This document shows positions 17,014 to 24,858 of a stretch of 64,000 nt of DNA, one piece after another. Position numbers and translations under genes: made by a program. The notes below the pieces were generated by a model. It ran no database searches and had not been told where the DNA came from. It was given only the letters and a program-made list of their open reading frames with translations. Each line of letters opens with the position of its first letter. Positions within the stretch are counted from its first letter, which is position 1. Origin of the DNA: Prescottella sp. R16 (GTDB lineage Bacteria; Actinomycetota; Actinomycetes; Mycobacteriales; Mycobacteriaceae); assembly GCF_030656875.1 (NCBI RefSeq), contig NZ_CP130943.1, positions 1,488,001 through 1,552,000 on the forward strand. The letters run 5' to 3'.

Positions 17014-17799
17014 TCAGGCTCCGGCCGGGAGATTGCCGAAGTCGGGGGCCCGCCCCTCCGCGAACGCGGTGAGTGCCTCGGTGTTCGCCGGTCCGCCGAG
17101 CAGATCGGCGAAGCAGGCGTTCTCCCGGGTGCGGGCGTCGGCGATCGCGGCCCGCAGCGGTGCGGTCATCGTCTCCTTCACTGCGGTCAGGCTCGAAACA
17201 GGTTTGGCGGCAAGGAGTTCGGCGTGCTCCCGGGCTGTGTCGAGGAGTTCGTCGGGTGGGCACACCTTCCATGCCAGGCCCATCTCCTTCGCCTGCTGCG
17301 CGTCGATCCATTCCGAGCTCATCAGCATCCAGGCCGCGTTCTGGTGCCCGATCAGGCGGGGCAGCAGAAAGCTCGACCCCGCCTCGGGGGCCACTCCGAG
17401 ATCGGTGAACGGGCACTTGAGCCGGGCTTCGCTCGACATGAACGTCAGATCGGAAAATCCGAGCAGGGTCACGCCGGCGCCGAGGCCGATGCCGTTGACC
17501 GCGCAGATCAGCGGTTTGGGGAGGTCGGCGAACGCGTCGATCATCCCGGTGAACCCGTGTGCGGCCCGGGGCGGATTCGGATCGGTGGTCAGGGCCCGCA
17601 TCTCGCGCAGGTCGGTGCCGGCACTGAACGCGCGCCCGGCGCCGGTGAGCAGCACGACCGCCACCGAGGGGTCGGCGGCGGCGTCGCGCACGGCCTCGGT
17701 GGTGGCGTCGTAGAGCGCAGTGTCGAAGGCGTTGAGGGCCTCGGGGCGGTCGAGGGTCAGGGTGCGGACGCGGGCGCGGTCCTCGATGCGAATGCTCAT
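17014..17799 (-). CDS. Enoyl-CoA hydratase/isomerase family protein
   Basis: A 261-residue crotonase-fold protein. The CoA-binding oxyanion segments are AFSAGTDLREM (near residue 58) and GIGLGAGVTLLG (near residue 103). The FTDLGVAPEAGSSFLLPRLIG segment has a single glutamate in the place typical of delta3,delta2-enoyl-CoA isomerases, where hydratases have two. It probably acts in beta-oxidation in the cytoplasm. The gene stands alone, with no other fatty-acid gene next to it. The ATG at 17799 gives the normal length. Confidence 0.9.
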   Translation of the reverse strand: MSIRIEDRARVRTLTLDRPEALNAFDTALYDATTEAVRDAAADPSVAVVLLTGAGRAFSAGTDLREMRALTTDPNPPRAAHGFTGMIDAFADLPKPLICAVNGIGLGAGVTLLGFSDLTFMSSEARLKCPFTDLGVAPEAGSSFLLPRLIGHQNAAWMLMSSEWIDAQQAKEMGLAWKVCPPDELLDTAREHAELLAAKPVSSLTAVKETMTAPLRAAIADARTRENACFADLLGGPANTEALTAFAEGRAPDFGNLPAGA

Positions 17800-17852
17800 A
17801 CCGGAACCGTAGAGCGCGCGACGGTTCCGCGTCGGACATTGCGGACCACAGT

Positions 17853-17881
17853 TTGCCGAAAAAGTGATATCAATTTAATAT
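17853..17881 (+). promoter_or_regulatory. Promoter of the SPFH/RHH operon
   Basis: TTGCCG (17853-17858) and TAATAT (17876-17881) are spaced 17 nt apart in an unusually AT-rich patch, a near-ideal housekeeping-type promoter 47 bp ahead of the SPFH start codon. Confidence 0.7.
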
Positions 17882-17882
17882 C
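17866..17882. promoter_or_regulatory. Palindromic operator GATAT-N7-ATATC over the -10 box
   Basis: Arms GATAT (17866-17870) and ATATC (17878-17882) flank seven bases and cover the spacer and -10 element of the promoter. TGATATCA at 17865-17872 is also a palindrome by itself. Ribbon-helix-helix proteins bind short repeated palindromes of this kind, and the operon encodes one, so autorepression is likely. Confidence 0.55.
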
Positions 17883-17928
17883 TGTTTCATGCGGTCCGGA
17901 AGGGTCCGTACAGACGAGGAGGGACGTC

Positions 17929-18852
17929 ATGACCACAACGACAGCCGCACCCGAGCGTGGATCCGCCGGAGCGACGGGGGTCGAGGAGAGGATCGGCTGG
18001 TCCGTCAACGGCTGGCCCGTCGCGATCGGCTCCCTGATCGGTGTCCTCGCCGGAGCCGGCCTCGTCGCGCTCGCGATTCTCGTTCTCTCCGTGAACGTTC
18101 CACTGATCGTTGTCGGAGTTCTCGTCGCCGTCGTGTCACTGATCGCACTGGCCGGGCTGGTCCTCGTCGAGCCGGGGCAGGCGCGGGTGCTGCAGTTGCT
18201 GCAGGGCTCGTACACCGGCACCCTGCGCCAGGACGGGCTGCGCTGGATCAACCCGCTCAACACGCGGGAGGCGATCTCCACCCGGATCCGCAACCACGAC
18301 ACCGGCAAGGCGAAAGTCAACGACGCCGACGGCAATCCCATCGAGATCTCCGCGATCGTCGTGTGGCAGGTGCGCGACACCGCGCGGGCCACGTTCGACG
18401 TCGACGATTTCGAGGAGTTCGTGGCGGTGCAGACCGAGTCGGCGGTGCGGCACATCGCGAGCAGCTACCCGTACGATGCCGACGCGGCGTCGATCTCGTT
18501 GCGGCAGAACGCCGACGAGATCACCTCGAAGCTGTCCGAGGAGGTGGCCGAGCGGGTGCGGTCGGCAGGTGTCGAGGTGATCGAATCCCGCATCAACCAG
18601 CTCGCGTACGCGCCGGAGATCGCGCAGGCGATGCTGCGTCGCCAGCAGGCCGGCGCGGTGATCGCGGCCCGCGAGCAGATCGTGCACGGCGCCGTCGGCA
18701 TGGTGGCCACCGCGCTCGAGCGGCTCGAGCAGGAGCACACCGTCGCACTCGACGAGGAACGCAAGGCGGCGATGGTGTCGAATCTGCTGGTGGTCCTGTG
18801 TGGCGACCAGAGTGCGCAGCCGATCGTCAACACCGGAACGCTGTACCAGTAG
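17929..18852 (+). CDS. SPFH/Band-7 domain membrane protein
   Basis: A 307-residue protein with two N-terminal membrane segments (about 30-53 and 56-79) and an SPFH domain from about residue 82 (VEPGQARVLQLLQGSYTGTLR) to 230. The FAVQTESAVRHIASSYPYD-type segment and the INQLAYAPEIAQAMLRRQQA helix are typical of the SPFH subgroup often found next to an Arc-type regulator. Such proteins form membrane microdomain scaffolds. A GAGGAGGGA site (17916-17923) precedes the ATG at 17929. It forms a two-gene operon with the ribbon-helix-helix gene 11 bp downstream. Confidence 0.9.
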   Translation: MTTTTAAPERGSAGATGVEERIGWSVNGWPVAIGSLIGVLAGAGLVALAILVLSVNVPLIVVGVLVAVVSLIALAGLVLVEPGQARVLQLLQGSYTGTLRQDGLRWINPLNTREAISTRIRNHDTGKAKVNDADGNPIEISAIVVWQVRDTARATFDVDDFEEFVAVQTESAVRHIASSYPYDADAASISLRQNADEITSKLSEEVAERVRSAGVEVIESRINQLAYAPEIAQAMLRRQQAGAVIAAREQIVHGAVGMVATALERLEQEHTVALDEERKAAMVSNLLVVLCGDQSAQPIVNTGTLYQ

Positions 18853-18863
18853 GCTGCGCCGAC

Positions 18864-19076
18864 ATGGTCGAACGCAAGAAGGTGCTGTTGCGCCTCGATC
18901 CCGCGGTGCACGACGCGCTCGCGCGGTGGGCCGCAACGGAATTGCGCAGCACCAATGCGCAGATCGAGTTCGTGCTGCGTCGGGCCCTCGCGGAGGCGGG
19001 CCGGCTCCCGAAGGATGCCGCCGAGATGCGGCGGCCGGGCCGCCCCCGCAAGGACGAGTCGACCGACGGCAGCTAG
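18864..19076 (+). CDS. Arc-type ribbon-helix-helix DNA-binding protein
   Basis: A 70-residue protein. Residues 1-45 form the RHH fold: the strand KKVLLRLDPAVHDALARWA, then a turn and helix with STNAQIEFVLRRAL, typical of the Arc/CopG class. The tail is basic (RRPGRPRKDE), with a PGRPRK element like an AT-hook, which is unusual for such a small regulator and may hold AT-rich DNA. It is the second gene after the SPFH gene and probably represses their shared AT-rich promoter. Its stop overlaps the stop of the opposing hydrolase gene in CTAG. Confidence 0.87.
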   Translation: MVERKKVLLRLDPAVHDALARWAATELRSTNAQIEFVLRRALAEAGRLPKDAAEMRRPGRPRKDESTDGS

Positions 19077-20071
19077 ACGCGGGCGAAGCGGGCCGGTTCG
19101 TTGCCGGGCACCTCGGCGACCTGGCCGCGTGCGACCAGGTGCCGCAGGTGCGCGGCGGCCTCGGACAGGGCCATCCCCTTCGCCATCGGATGGAACTTGT
19201 CCCACGGGCGGTACCACTGCATGCGGGACGCCACCTCCCACACGGTGATCTCGTCGTCGCCGAACGCCTCGATCAGATGGTCGAGGCGTTCCTCGTGGTG
19301 GTCGACGAGTTCACCGGCGCGGCCCGCGACGTCGACGATGGGCATGCCGTGGGCGCCGAGCCCTCGGGTGACGTCCATCTTCTGCACGCGCCGCAGCGAG
19401 TCGAGGAATTCGGCGAGGGCGTCCCGCTCCTCGAGCGGGTAGGCGAAGTTCCCGACGTGCGGGGTGGTCTTCTGCAGCACGTGGTCGCCGGTGAACATGA
19501 CGTTCGCGTCTTCGAGGTAGAAGCACACGTGGCCGGGGGTGTGGCCGGGCGTGTACACCGCGCGCAGGTTGCGTCCGGTGAGTGCGATGAGCTCGTCGTC
19601 GACGAGGATCCGGTCGGGCGCCGATTCCGGGCCGACGGGGGAGTCGGTTCCGGACGCCTGCTCGAACGCCTCCCGGTCGGCGAGCGGGGCGCCGGCGCGG
19701 GCGAGGTTCTCGAGCTGGTAGGCCATCCACTCCGGACCGCGGCTCGACGACATCTTCTCGAACATGTCGTGATCGGCCTCGTGCATCGCGATCCAGGCGC
19801 CGGACGCTTCCCGCACCCGCCCGCACAGGCCGGTGTGGTCGGGATGGAAGTGGGTGACGACGACACCCTCGACGTCGGTGATCGACCGGCCGACGGATGC
19901 GAGGCCCGCGGTCAGCCCCTCCCAGCCCTCGTCGCCGTCCCAGCCGGCGTCGACGAGCACGAGGCCGCCCGGAGACTCCATCGCGTACACGAGCGTGCTG
20001 CCCAAAGGGTTGTGGGACATGGGGACGGTGATCTGCACGATGCCGTCACCGATCTCGGAAGCAAAACTCAT
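19073..20071 (-). CDS. Metallo-beta-lactamase-fold hydrolase
   Basis: A 332-residue MBL-fold protein with the zinc motif THFHPDH (His74, His76, Asp78, His79), DAGWDG at 41-46, a VYTPGHTPGHVCFY segment with a metal histidine, and TGDHVL. The C-terminal 100 residues are helical, as in the RomA/LACTB2-like hydrolases that act on thioesters or lactones. It is cytoplasmic. The ATG at 20071 has GGAGAGG nine nt upstream. A TetR-type palindrome lies 33 bp ahead of the start and suggests control by a lipid-responsive regulator. Confidence 0.87.
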   Translation of the reverse strand: MSFASEIGDGIVQITVPMSHNPLGSTLVYAMESPGGLVLVDAGWDGDEGWEGLTAGLASVGRSITDVEGVVVTHFHPDHTGLCGRVREASGAWIAMHEADHDMFEKMSSSRGPEWMAYQLENLARAGAPLADREAFEQASGTDSPVGPESAPDRILVDDELIALTGRNLRAVYTPGHTPGHVCFYLEDANVMFTGDHVLQKTTPHVGNFAYPLEERDALAEFLDSLRRVQKMDVTRGLGAHGMPIVDVAGRAGELVDHHEERLDHLIEAFGDDEITVWEVASRMQWYRPWDKFHPMAKGMALSEAAAHLRHLVARGQVAEVPGNEPARFARV

Positions 20072-20103
20072 GGTGCGCAACCTCTCCAGGACAAACCACT
20101 GAC

Positions 20104-20117
20104 GAGAACTCGTTCTA
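20104..20117 (-). promoter_or_regulatory. KstR/TetR-like palindrome upstream of the MBL-fold gene
   Basis: The minus strand reads TAGAACGAGTTCTC, with arms AGAAC/GTTCT. It fits the KstR-type pattern TnnAACnnGTTnnA except for the last base. KstR controls cholesterol genes in mycolata. Other TetR proteins use similar sites, so the regulator is uncertain. Confidence 0.4.
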
Positions 20118-20184
20118 TTGTCGAATTCATGGTTACCCCGCGCCGCACGGTGGCGGGCGGGGTGGTCCCACTGGGCAAGAAAAA

Positions 20185-20463
20185 TCAGGCCACGAGGTCG
20201 GCGTATTCGGGGTGCGTCTCGATGTACTTCGCGATGTACGAGCACGACGGCACCACGGTGAAGCCCTGCTCACGGGTGGTGTCGAGGGCGGCCTTCACGA
20301 TCTGCCCGGCCAGTCCCTGCCCGCGGAACTCGGGTTCGGTGACGGTGTGCCCGAAGTCGCGGACCGTGCCGGTCTCGACGTAGTCGGCGTAGCCGGCGAG
20401 GGCGTCGTCGACGTAGATCTCGAAGCGGTTCTGCGCGGTGTTGTGTTCGATCCGGTTCGCCAC
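20185..20463 (-). CDS. Small GNAT-type N-acetyltransferase (YidJ/COG2388-like)
   Basis: A 92-residue minimal GCN5-related acetyltransferase. It carries the HTVTEPEFRGQGLAGQIVKAAL segment, in which RGQGLAG is the acetyl-CoA-binding loop, followed by VPSCSYIAKYIETHPEYADLV, the conserved C-terminal block of this small family. The family substrate is unknown. The start is the GTG at 20463 with AAAGGAA eight nt upstream. It is followed by a membrane-protein gene on the same strand but is probably transcribed alone. Confidence 0.87.
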   Translation of the reverse strand: MANRIEHNTAQNRFEIYVDDALAGYADYVETGTVRDFGHTVTEPEFRGQGLAGQIVKAALDTTREQGFTVVPSCSYIAKYIETHPEYADLVA

Positions 20464-20486
20464 GATGGGGTTCCTTTCGTCGGTCC

Positions 20487-21410
20487 TTACGATCGCACGT
20501 TACCGCTCCGGCGGGCCGTGACCCGTTCGGCCGTGCGAGCACCGACCGCGACGACGACCCCGGCCCCGGCAACGACGACCGTGGCCGTGCGCAGCGTCCC
20601 GAGCAGTGCATCGACGTACGTGGACGCGATCACAGGTTCGACGTCCGACGGCAGCAGGCCCGCGAGATAACGGTCCCGGACGATCCACACCGTGAGCGCG
20701 AGCAGACCGGCTCCCGCGACGACGGCGATCCCGGCCCGGGAGAGGGTGCGCAGCCGACGCCCGGGAGGGGCTACGACGATCGCCGCGGCGGCGGCCGCGA
20801 ATCCCAGCCACGGCAGCACCGTCGCCGCGAGGTCGATCCCGTTGGCGGCTCGCCGTGCCGTCGCGAGTTCGGGGGACTCGAACAGCACGAGGCGGGCGTC
20901 GACGTCGGGGGCCCGGTCGATCAGCGGTACCCCACGTTCCGTCAGGGCGGTGCGGGCGGCGTCGACGATGGGTCCCAGTTCGATCGCGACGGTGCCGGTG
21001 TCGTCGATCCGGACGGCGTCCACCCCGTGATCACCGGTCACGACGGCGACCGCCACGGCGTGCGCCCGCCGGTTCGCCTGCGCCCACAACGACGCGAACC
21101 GGTCCGAGCGCACGAACGCCCCGACCCCCTCGGTCACGGCGCGCGTCGTCGGCCCGGTGAGAGCACCGAATTCCGTGCGGGAGAGGATGTCGTCGCTGAT
21201 CCGGGTGGTGAGCGCGTCCTGGACCGCCGGATCCTGCGCGACCGGTGCGACCGCCGCAACGTAGTGATCGGTGTCGGTGAGCAGACGATTCACCGACACG
21301 GCGGCGATCGACACCCCGGACAGCAGCACGGTCAGGACGAGCAATACGACGGCCGTGATCGTCCGGGCCCGGTGCGGCCGGACGTCGGAGACGTCAGATG
21401 CGGGTGTCAC
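20487..21410 (-). CDS. Conserved integral membrane protein, unknown function
   Basis: A 307-residue protein. Residues 1-15 are cytoplasmic, one membrane segment covers 17-40, and a polar extracytoplasmic domain spans about 41-185 with repeated short helices (SDDILSRTEF, LWAQANRRAHAVAVAVV). Three more membrane segments lie near 187-205, 215-235 and 263-285. There are no catalytic motifs that I recognise. The start codon lies inside the end of the preceding small membrane-protein gene (17-bp overlap), so the two are cotranslated. Confidence 0.8.
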   Translation of the reverse strand: MTPASDVSDVRPHRARTITAVVLLVLTVLLSGVSIAAVSVNRLLTDTDHYVAAVAPVAQDPAVQDALTTRISDDILSRTEFGALTGPTTRAVTEGVGAFVRSDRFASLWAQANRRAHAVAVAVVTGDHGVDAVRIDDTGTVAIELGPIVDAARTALTERGVPLIDRAPDVDARLVLFESPELATARRAANGIDLAATVLPWLGFAAAAAAIVVAPPGRRLRTLSRAGIAVVAGAGLLALTVWIVRDRYLAGLLPSDVEPVIASTYVDALLGTLRTATVVVAGAGVVVAVGARTAERVTARRSGNVRS

Positions 21411-21744
21411 GACCGGGTTTCCAGGTGGCGACCGCCCAGATCACGACCGCGTTGAGCAGCACGATCGGGATCGCCCACAGGGGATGCTCCGGCAGGGACA
21501 CCGCGTTGACGACCAGCGAGATCGCACACAGCACGATCGCCGAGATCCGCGCCCACCGGGCCCCGGTGAACAGGACGGCCCCGACGACGGCGACGAGCCC
21601 CCCGAGTACGAGATGGGTGCCGCGCCAGTCCGGGGTCGTGACGCCCTGCAGAACCTCGAGGACACCGACGACGATCAGCAGGACCGCGCCGCCGAGCGCC
21701 GTCCCCTTCGCCACCGCCTGCTCGATCACCTTGTCGACGGACAT
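21394..21744 (-). CDS. Small four-helix membrane protein (DUF7144-like)
   Basis: A 116-residue protein with four evenly spaced hydrophobic segments, no large loops and a short basic C-terminus. The VLEVLQGVTTPDWRGTHLVLGG segment resembles the actinobacterial DUF7144 family, whose role is unknown. A GGAAGGA site precedes the ATG at 21744. It overlaps the following membrane-protein gene by 17 bp and is separated from the TY-Chap-like gene by 13 bp, so the three probably form one operon. Confidence 0.75.
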   Translation of the reverse strand: MSVDKVIEQAVAKGTALGGAVLLIVVGVLEVLQGVTTPDWRGTHLVLGGLVAVVGAVLFTGARWARISAIVLCAISLVVNAVSLPEHPLWAIPIVLLNAVVIWAVATWKPGRDTRI

Positions 21745-21757
21745 GTCTCGTCCTTCC

Positions 21758-23035
21758 TCACCCGGTGGCCGGATGCTCCGGCAGTGCGATGACCCGTAGC
21801 GCGCCGCGCAGCGACTCGCGGGCCCGCGCCCACGCCAGGGCCTCGTGTGCGCAGGCCGCGGCCTCCACGTCGTCGCCGTCGTCGTCGGCGTCGTCGGCGA
21901 ACCGGTGCCAGACGAGTTCCTGTTCCTGCGCGATCTGCAGGTAGTCGAGGACCGCGTCGCGGTCGAACTCGCACACCGCAGCGACCTCGACCGGATCGAG
22001 CGCATCCGTGCCGTCCGCGTCGAGGTGCAGCAGGGTCAGCAGCGGCCTCGGCAGATCGTCGTCGGCGACGAGACGGCCGCCGGGATCGCCGAGATCGGTG
22101 GCCGGTCCGTCGACGTACCGGATGCCGCCGAACCGGTCGGCGAAGTCGGCGTCGACCGTGGGGGCGAGGGACCGCAACTGATCGAGGGCGTCGACGAGAT
22201 GCCGGGGCACGAACGGGCTGCCGAAGAGGTCGATCGACGCGCTGAGCCGGTCCTCGTCGAGCGTGAACCGCAGCCCCGGCCACTGTTTCGTGAGATCGCA
22301 CGCGTTCTCGGCGGCCCGGGTGCGGCCGACGATCCCCAGCAGCAGCGGCATCCACAGCCGCACCAGCGGCTTGTCGGGGTGGACGATGACGAACACGCGC
22401 TGCTCGCCGAGTCGCAGCGCCACGTCACCGTCCTGGTCACGGTCCGGGGGGTGGCCGATCACCTGTGCGACGGTGCGTGCCACCAGGTTCCGTAGTTCGT
22501 GTGCATCGACGGACTCGAACGCGGCACGCTCGTCCAGCGCCGGCTCCGGCCCGGATTCCGGCGCCGGATCGACCAGCACGGCCCCCTCGAGGGTGCCGGT
22601 GATCTCGGGGCGCAGGAACACCGGATGCGGCACACTCCAGATCTCCCGGAGCGTGGCAACGGTCATGGCCGCGGTCCGGCCGGCGTCCCGCTGCCCGAGG
22701 TCGACGAAGAACGCGGGGGAGCCGCCGTCGGGATCTCCGTCGGGCCGGCGCGTCGGCCGATCCCATCCGAGATCGCACAACCGGGACTCGGCGGCATCGT
22801 CGAGTGTGTACTGGTGTGCCAGATACGGATTGGAGGACACCTCGGCCCGCACCTGGTCGCCGTCCCACAGCAGGAACTGGATCCACGGGGCGAACCCGTC
22901 CACCGTGGACTCCTCGGCCCACTCCAGGGTCAGTGTGTCGTCCGTGCTCATCTGCCCCAGATGGTCGGCCAGCCGGTCCCGGAAGGTGCCCCACGCACGA
23001 TCGACGGACGCATCGAACTCTGTGGTCTCGAACAT
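21758..23035 (-). CDS. YbjN/TY-Chap-like protein, long form
   Basis: A 425-residue cytoplasmic protein with at least two units. Residues 1-150 form an N-terminal TY-Chap-like unit (WAEESTVDGFAPWIQFLLWDGDQ). Residues about 180-315 form a YbjN-type domain (DGDVALRLGEQRVFVIV, WPGLRFTLDEDRLSASIDL, FVPRHLVDALDQL, DADFADRFGG). The C-terminal 110 residues are acidic and helical. The second unit is clearly paralogous to the protein at 57905-58486. Members of this fold are proposed peptide-binding chaperones. Of two adjacent ATGs, the one at 23035 has better spacing from GAGGAGG. Confidence 0.75.
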   Translation of the reverse strand: MFETTEFDASVDRAWGTFRDRLADHLGQMSTDDTLTLEWAEESTVDGFAPWIQFLLWDGDQVRAEVSSNPYLAHQYTLDDAAESRLCDLGWDRPTRRPDGDPDGGSPAFFVDLGQRDAGRTAAMTVATLREIWSVPHPVFLRPEITGTLEGAVLVDPAPESGPEPALDERAAFESVDAHELRNLVARTVAQVIGHPPDRDQDGDVALRLGEQRVFVIVHPDKPLVRLWMPLLLGIVGRTRAAENACDLTKQWPGLRFTLDEDRLSASIDLFGSPFVPRHLVDALDQLRSLAPTVDADFADRFGGIRYVDGPATDLGDPGGRLVADDDLPRPLLTLLHLDADGTDALDPVEVAAVCEFDRDAVLDYLQIAQEQELVWHRFADDADDDGDDVEAAACAHEALAWARARESLRGALRVIALPEHPATG

Positions 23036-23072
23036 CATTCCCCTCCTCGTCCCGACGTCGCGATCAACGTAA

Positions 23073-23104
23073 CCCGGCGGTCCGACAAGTGCCGTGACGC
23101 CGGG
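23073..23104 (-). terminator. Hairpin downstream of nrtR
   Basis: CCCGGCG (23073-23079) and CGCCGGG (23098-23104) can form a 7-bp GC stem 16 nt after the nrtR stop on the minus strand. The loop is 18 nt and there is no U-run, as is common in actinobacteria. Confidence 0.45.
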
Positions 23105-23119
23105 CCGGTGCACCACCGC

Positions 23120-23830
23120 TCAGTCCGTGAGCAGCCCGGCCGCTCCTGCCGGCATGTCGGTGCCGGGTCTGCGACGGAACAGTTCGGCGGGCCGGCCGGA
23201 CCCGCCGCTCGACATGCGGCCCGTGGCGTCGAGTGCGTCGATGACCAGGCGGCGGAACGAGTCCTTGGGCAGCGGGCGGCCGAAGACGGTCTCGTACAGC
23301 CGACGCAGTGCGAACACCGTGAACTCGTCGGGCAACAGGCGGGACGGGTCGACCCGGCTCCGGTAGCGGTCGCGCAGGTCGTCGACCGCGTTCGCGACCA
23401 TCGCGGCGTGGTCGAACGCGAGACGTTCGGTCACGGTGCGGCCGTCGATCGGGATCAGCCGGGTGGCAGCCGGGTCGTCGGTGGGCAGGGCGTGGAGGGG
23501 GAGGGCTGCGCCGTGCGCCATCGACAGCACCCAGCCGCGGTCGTCGCGGTCGGGGGCGTCGAACATCGCGAGCTGGTGGAACGCGGTGCCGTCGAGTCCG
23601 GCCTCGGTGGCCAGGGCGCGGGTGGCGGCGTCGGCGAGGCGTTCGCCGGGGCGCAGGAAGGAGCCGGGGAGGGCGGGGGTGCCGTCGGGTCGGGGGACGG
23701 TGAGCACGTGCAGGCGGCCCGCGGCGACGGTGAGTACCGCGACGTCGACGGCCACCGACGGGCGCGGGTAGTCGGTGAGGGCCTTGCCGTGGTCGTCGCG
23801 CCATTGCGGGGAGGCTGGTTGTCGGGTCAC
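23120..23830 (-). CDS. nrtR: NrtR, Nudix-related transcriptional regulator of NAD metabolism
   Basis: A 236-residue protein with an N-terminal Nudix domain and a C-terminal winged-helix domain (DEFTVFALRRLYETVFG onwards, from about residue 167). The Nudix box is degenerate: the catalytic REUXEE signature reads RALATEA, which fits the NrtR family, where the domain senses ADP-ribose instead of hydrolysing it. It starts at the GTG at 23830. It is divergent from an ADP-ribosylglycohydrolase and a macrodomain gene. A 20-bp palindrome matching the NrtR type sits between them, so NrtR probably controls both sides in response to ADP-ribose. Confidence 0.87.
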   Translation of the reverse strand: MTRQPASPQWRDDHGKALTDYPRPSVAVDVAVLTVAAGRLHVLTVPRPDGTPALPGSFLRPGERLADAATRALATEAGLDGTAFHQLAMFDAPDRDDRGWVLSMAHGAALPLHALPTDDPAATRLIPIDGRTVTERLAFDHAAMVANAVDDLRDRYRSRVDPSRLLPDEFTVFALRRLYETVFGRPLPKDSFRRLVIDALDATGRMSSGGSGRPAELFRRRPGTDMPAGAAGLLTD

Positions 23831-23839
23831 CGTTGCAGA

Positions 23840-23859
23840 TTAGCGCAATGGTGATCTAA
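23840..23859. promoter_or_regulatory. NrtR operator palindrome
   Basis: The 20-bp site TTAG-cg-CA-atgg-TG-at-CTAA is symmetrical at 12 of 20 positions and has the TTAG...CTAA ends of known NrtR boxes. It lies 10 bp from the nrtR start and 36 bp from the ADP-ribosylglycohydrolase start, so it can serve both promoters. Confidence 0.7.
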
Positions 23860-23895
23860 TATTTGGCGCGAAACTGATCCAATAGGGGGAATGCG

Positions 23896-24858
23896 ATGAA
23901 CGACGAACGACTCGACCGCGCCGCCGGCGTACTGCTCGCCACCGCGGCCGGCGACGCACTCGGCGCCGGCTACGAATTCACGATGCCCACGGCCGACACC
24001 GTCATCGACATGATCGGCGGAGGCCTCGGCGGGTTCGCGCCCGGCGAGTGGACCGACGACACCGCGATGGCCGTCGCGATCGCCGAGGTCGCCGCGACGG
24101 GCGCCGACATCTCCGGCGGCCCCGGACTCGACGCCGTCGCCGCACAGTTCGTCCGCTGGTACGACTCCGATCCGGCCGACATCGGCAACCAGACGTCGGC
24201 AGTACTGTCCGCGCGGCCCGCGTCGGCCACCGAGATGCAGCGGGTCGCCGCCGCGATCCCGGGACGCACCGGCGGCAACGGATCGCTCATGCGGACCGCG
24301 CCCGTCGCGCTGGCCTACCTCCACGACGCCGCCGGCTGTGTGCAGGCCGCGCGGGCGATCGGCCTGCTCACCCACCACGACGAGCGGGCCGTCGAGGCGT
24401 GCGAGATGTGGACCTTCGCGATCCGGCACGCCGTCCTGCACGGCACGTTCGACGGGGTCCGCGCCTATCTGGCCGAGGCGGCCCCCGACACGTTCGCGTA
24501 CTGGACACCGCTGCTCGACCTCGCCGAAACCGGTGCGCCGTCCGACTTCCCGAACAACGGCTGGGTCGTCGACGCCCTGCTCACCGCGTGGTGGGCGATC
24601 ACCGGTACCCCGGAGGGACCCGGGCACCTGCCCGCGGCACTCGAACGCGCTGTCCGCGCCGGACGCGACACCGACACCACCGCGGCCATCGCCGGGGGAC
24701 TGCTCGGGGCCCGTTGGGGGGCGTCCGCGGTGCCGGAACGCTGGCGGGGGATGCTCCACGGCTGGCCGGGCCACCGCGGCGACGACCTCGTCCGGATCGG
24801 TCTCGAGATCGTGTCGCACACCGCCGTGACCACTGCACAGAACGGAGAACAGGAATGA
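23896..24858 (+). CDS. ADP-ribosylglycohydrolase (DraG/ARH family)
   Basis: A 320-residue cytoplasmic enzyme that removes ADP-ribose from proteins or nucleic acids. The two metal-binding blocks are GEWTDDTAMA (near residue 50) and AGRDTDTTAAIAGGLLGA (near residue 257). AAGDALGAGYE and RTGGNGSLMR are also typical of the family. AGGGGGA precedes the ATG at 23896. Its stop overlaps the macrodomain gene as ATGA. With NrtR on the other side, the locus forms a compact ADP-ribose turnover module. Confidence 0.92.
   Translation: MNDERLDRAAGVLLATAAGDALGAGYEFTMPTADTVIDMIGGGLGGFAPGEWTDDTAMAVAIAEVAATGADISGGPGLDAVAAQFVRWYDSDPADIGNQTSAVLSARPASATEMQRVAAAIPGRTGGNGSLMRTAPVALAYLHDAAGCVQAARAIGLLTHHDERAVEACEMWTFAIRHAVLHGTFDGVRAYLAEAAPDTFAYWTPLLDLAETGAPSDFPNNGWVVDALLTAWWAITGTPEGPGHLPAALERAVRAGRDTDTTAAIAGGLLGARWGASAVPERWRGMLHGWPGHRGDDLVRIGLEIVSHTAVTTAQNGEQE

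Noticed and set aside
17929..19076. SPFH/RHH pair as a classical toxin-antitoxin system
   Set aside because: The RHH protein is antitoxin-like in size and position, but the 307-residue SPFH partner is a membrane scaffold and not a toxin fold. Gene order (partner first) is also unusual for such systems.
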